Source: Phycisphaerae bacterium
GTDB taxonomy: Bacteria > Planctomycetota > Phycisphaerae > Sedimentisphaerales > SG8-4
DNA length: 7,236 bases
Direction: 5' to 3'
Assembly: GCA_030613765.1 (NCBI GenBank)
Contig: JAUWLI010000148.1
Location: 1-7,236 of the forward strand
The notes under the pieces were generated by a model. The model saw nothing but the letters and a program-made list of their open reading frames with translations, was not told the DNA's origin and made no database searches. A program made the translations under genes and the position numbers. The number at the start of each line of letters is the position of its first letter. Position 1 is the stretch's first letter. This document shows positions 5,701 through 7,236 of the stretch, piece after piece.

Positions 5701-7236
5701 TTAATCAACTTCGAGAACCTGCAATGGATCCATCGGTTTAGGCTTTATGCCGGGCCAATCCTCATATTCCTGCATTTCCTTTTCGTATTTTTCAAATGTT
5801 TCACGGTTCTTAAGCGATACTACTTCTATGTCGGAGATGCCCGTAAACTCTTCGCCGGGCCTTAAGATATGGGCCTTAACAAAGACATAAAGTCTGCTCT
5901 GCACACTGGCATTAGATGCGCTTCTAAAGAGCCCTCCGATAAGAGGAATATCACCAATTATAGGTATTTTCCCTCCACCTTTACTTTGGGTAGTCTTTTC
6001 CAATCCGCCAAGTATTATGGTCTTCCCGTCCGGGACGGTAACAATCGTATCGACATTGCTCATAGAAGTATCGAGGGGTTTAGGAAAGTCTTCACCTCCT
6101 ATATTCACACTACTTTCTCCTGCCAGATCAAAATCGGTCCTAATGAGAGTAATTTTTAGCTGGAGCTGGTCGCCTTTGCTTATATGAGGTTGTATCTTAA
6201 GCTCAATACCTGCCTTATAGGGCTCAAAGGTGACCGTCGTGTCGGGTGAGTATTGCGATGTGTTTGATGTGGTAGTGGTGGGTATATACCTGGTTTGTTT
6301 TTGGGCGATATATATTGTGTCCTCCGTTGTTATAGTTCCTTCTCCATTATCATTGACAAGCAGCTTCGGTCTTGCAAGTATCCGTCCGTAACCTCTATAC
6401 TCCATAATTTTAAACAAGGCCTGGATACGTCCTTTTGTTAAAAAACTTTGTCCGCCGGCACCTGGATAGTTACCCAGGCCGGCACCGGTGTTAATCGCTT
6501 CGATTATGGTGCTTCCGGGAAATGCTGAGAGGAAGCCAGTTTGGTCCAAAATTTTCATTTGTTCTGCTCCGGGTACGATTTGCGAAATCATATCAAGGTC
6601 GTAGCTGAACTCATCGTCTTTCGTGATTTCGACTAATGTTACATCAATCAGGACCTGTGGCCGATATGCATCGAGCTCTTCGATGAGTGAAGCAAGCCAC
6701 TGCTGGTTCTTTTTGCTGGCGTATACTATTAGCGAATAACTCTTTGGATCAGGAACAATGATGATGTCCTCTTCGATTTTCTCTCTTGTTTTTGTGGTTG
6801 TTCTTACGACCTTGGAGTCTGCTCCTGTTCCGCTCTTTTCTGTGATGGTTTCCGAAATAAGCTTTTCGAGGACGCCGAAAAGTTCTTCCGGATCCTGGTT
6901 TTCGAGCGGGTATATGACGTATTGATTCTGCTTGCTGTCTACTTCTTGTTCGGCGTCAACATATCCGATAATCACGGCTATCCGGATGTGCTGCTCGGCC
7001 GTGCCATTGACCAAAAGAGAATTCGTCGGTTCGATTATCACTACCTGAGGCTCTTCAGCAAGTGGCTCCTGTATTGCACCGGGGATAGTAGGCGTAGACC
7101 TGCTGGGTATTCTGGAAGTAGTGGGTGGTCTGCCGGCAACCGTGGGAGTCCTGGCAGGCGTCCTGGCAGTCGCCCTCGACGATGTTGCTGTGCCTCGCCC
7201 GGCGCTAATTAGGCCAAGCTCACTGAGCTTCGTCCT
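5701..7236 (-). CDS. gspD: GspD secretin, 5' end cut off by the window edge
   Basis: Outer-membrane secretin that forms the exit channel of the T2SS. The window holds the C-terminal 511 residues and the frame is open at the right edge; a GTG at 7041 is internal and not the start. Numbering from the edge: residues 1-12 (RTKLSELGLISA) look like the end of an N-domain. A Thr/Pro/Arg/Ser-rich linker follows (13-62), then an N1-like end (PTNSLLVNGTAEQ, 70-82). An N2-like domain (about 106-190) contains YPLENQDPEEL. The secretin barrel region (about 194-460) contains ARPKLLVNDNGEGTI and the signature VPDGKTIILGGL (401-412), followed by GDIPLIGGLFRS. A 51-residue tail ending WPGIKPKPMDPLQVLEVD follows the barrel. 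Only N1- and N2-like parts are visible; signal peptide and N0 would lie outside. Secretins also serve type IV pili and type III systems, but the gspE-J neighbours settle the assignment. Confidence 0.93.
   Translation of the reverse strand, partial: RTKLSELGLISAGRGTATSSRATARTPARTPTVAGRPPTTSRIPSRSTPTIPGAIQEPLAEEPQVVIIEPTNSLLVNGTAEQHIRIAVIIGYVDAEQEVDSKQNQYVIYPLENQDPEELFGVLEKLISETITEKSGTGADSKVVRTTTKTREKIEEDIIIVPDPKSYSLIVYASKKNQQWLASLIEELDAYRPQVLIDVTLVEITKDDEFSYDLDMISQIVPGAEQMKILDQTGFLSAFPGSTIIEAINTGAGLGNYPGAGGQSFLTKGRIQALFKIMEYRGYGRILARPKLLVNDNGEGTITTEDTIYIAQKQTRYIPTTTTSNTSQYSPDTTVTFEPYKAGIELKIQPHISKGDQLQLKITLIRTDFDLAGESSVNIGGEDFPKPLDTSMSNVDTIVTVPDGKTIILGGLEKTTQSKGGGKIPIIGDIPLIGGLFRSASNASVQSRLYVFVKAHILRPGEEFTGISDIEVVSLKNRETFEKYEKEMQEYEDWPGIKPKPMDPLQVLEVD
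7051..7200 (-). repeat. Low-complexity Thr/Pro/Arg/Ser linker region in gspD
   Basis: About 50 codons encode a segment dominated by Thr, Pro, Arg, Ser and Ala, including ARTP repeated (ARTPARTPT). At the DNA level a short direct repeat of CTGCCAGGAC occurs in tandem. It probably forms a disordered, basic linker between periplasmic N-domains. Confidence 0.6.

Noticed and set aside
5701..7041. gspD beginning at the GTG at 7041
   Set aside because: The frame continues upstream to the window edge with secretin-like sequence (SLLVNGTAEQ context and an N-domain end), so this GTG is internal.
1..7236. Type IV pilus or competence system instead of T2SS
   Set aside because: The order D-E-F-G-H-I-J and a GspG with the calcium-loop signature identify a T2SS. 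No pilT, pilM or pilNOP-type genes are present.

Overview
The window is a single minus-strand operon fragment encoding the core of a type II secretion system (T2SS) in the canonical order gspD-E-F-G-H-I-J. It enters from the right edge with gspD open at its 5' end and leaves at the left edge inside gspJ. Every position falls in or within about 70 bases of a minus-strand gene. I see no rRNA, tRNA, insertion sequence, CRISPR array, promoter or convincing terminator, so the operon promoter must lie beyond the right edge. The organism is a diderm bacterium, because an outer-membrane secretin is present. Moderate GC, weak Shine-Dalgarno signals, long pseudopilin leaders, a solitary 23S-IVP-type four-helix-bundle gene and AT-rich heptad repeats between genes together suggest an uncultured Planctomycetota (Phycisphaerae-like) or related PVC/anaerobic lineage. 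That placement is inference only.

Layout from right to left, in the direction of transcription: gspD secretin C-terminal two thirds (7236-5701); a 48-base gap holding heptad array C; gspE ATPase (5652-3904); heptad array B; a four-helix-bundle (23S rRNA IVP/S23 family) gene (3838-3482); heptad array A; gspF inner-membrane platform (3457-2240); gspG major pseudopilin (2211-1765); gspH (1757-1143); gspI (1159-500); gspJ (503 to beyond position 1). From gspG onward the genes are 7-28 bases apart or overlap, indicating translational coupling.

How the genes work together: GspE hydrolyses ATP at the cytoplasmic face and drives GspF. GspF assembles GspG, capped by the minor pseudopilins H, I and J, into a pseudopilus. 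The pseudopilus pushes folded exoproteins through the GspD secretin. GspK, GspL, GspM, GspC and the prepilin peptidase are not in the window and may lie outside it.

The most unusual content is not the secretion genes but the repeats around them. Three short arrays of degenerate 7-bp units of the form ATANNNN occupy the gspD/E gap and both sides of the four-helix-bundle gene. Two of them run in phase into the start codons of gspE and gspF. The two arrays flanking the four-helix-bundle gene point outward from it, as if it were a cassette inserted between gspE and gspF. A related pair of GATACG-type arms, also pointing outward, lies inside the unusually long leader of gspI. The gspH leader contains a 16-bp tandem duplication, and gspI ends in pentapeptide repeats encoded by 15-bp DNA repeats.
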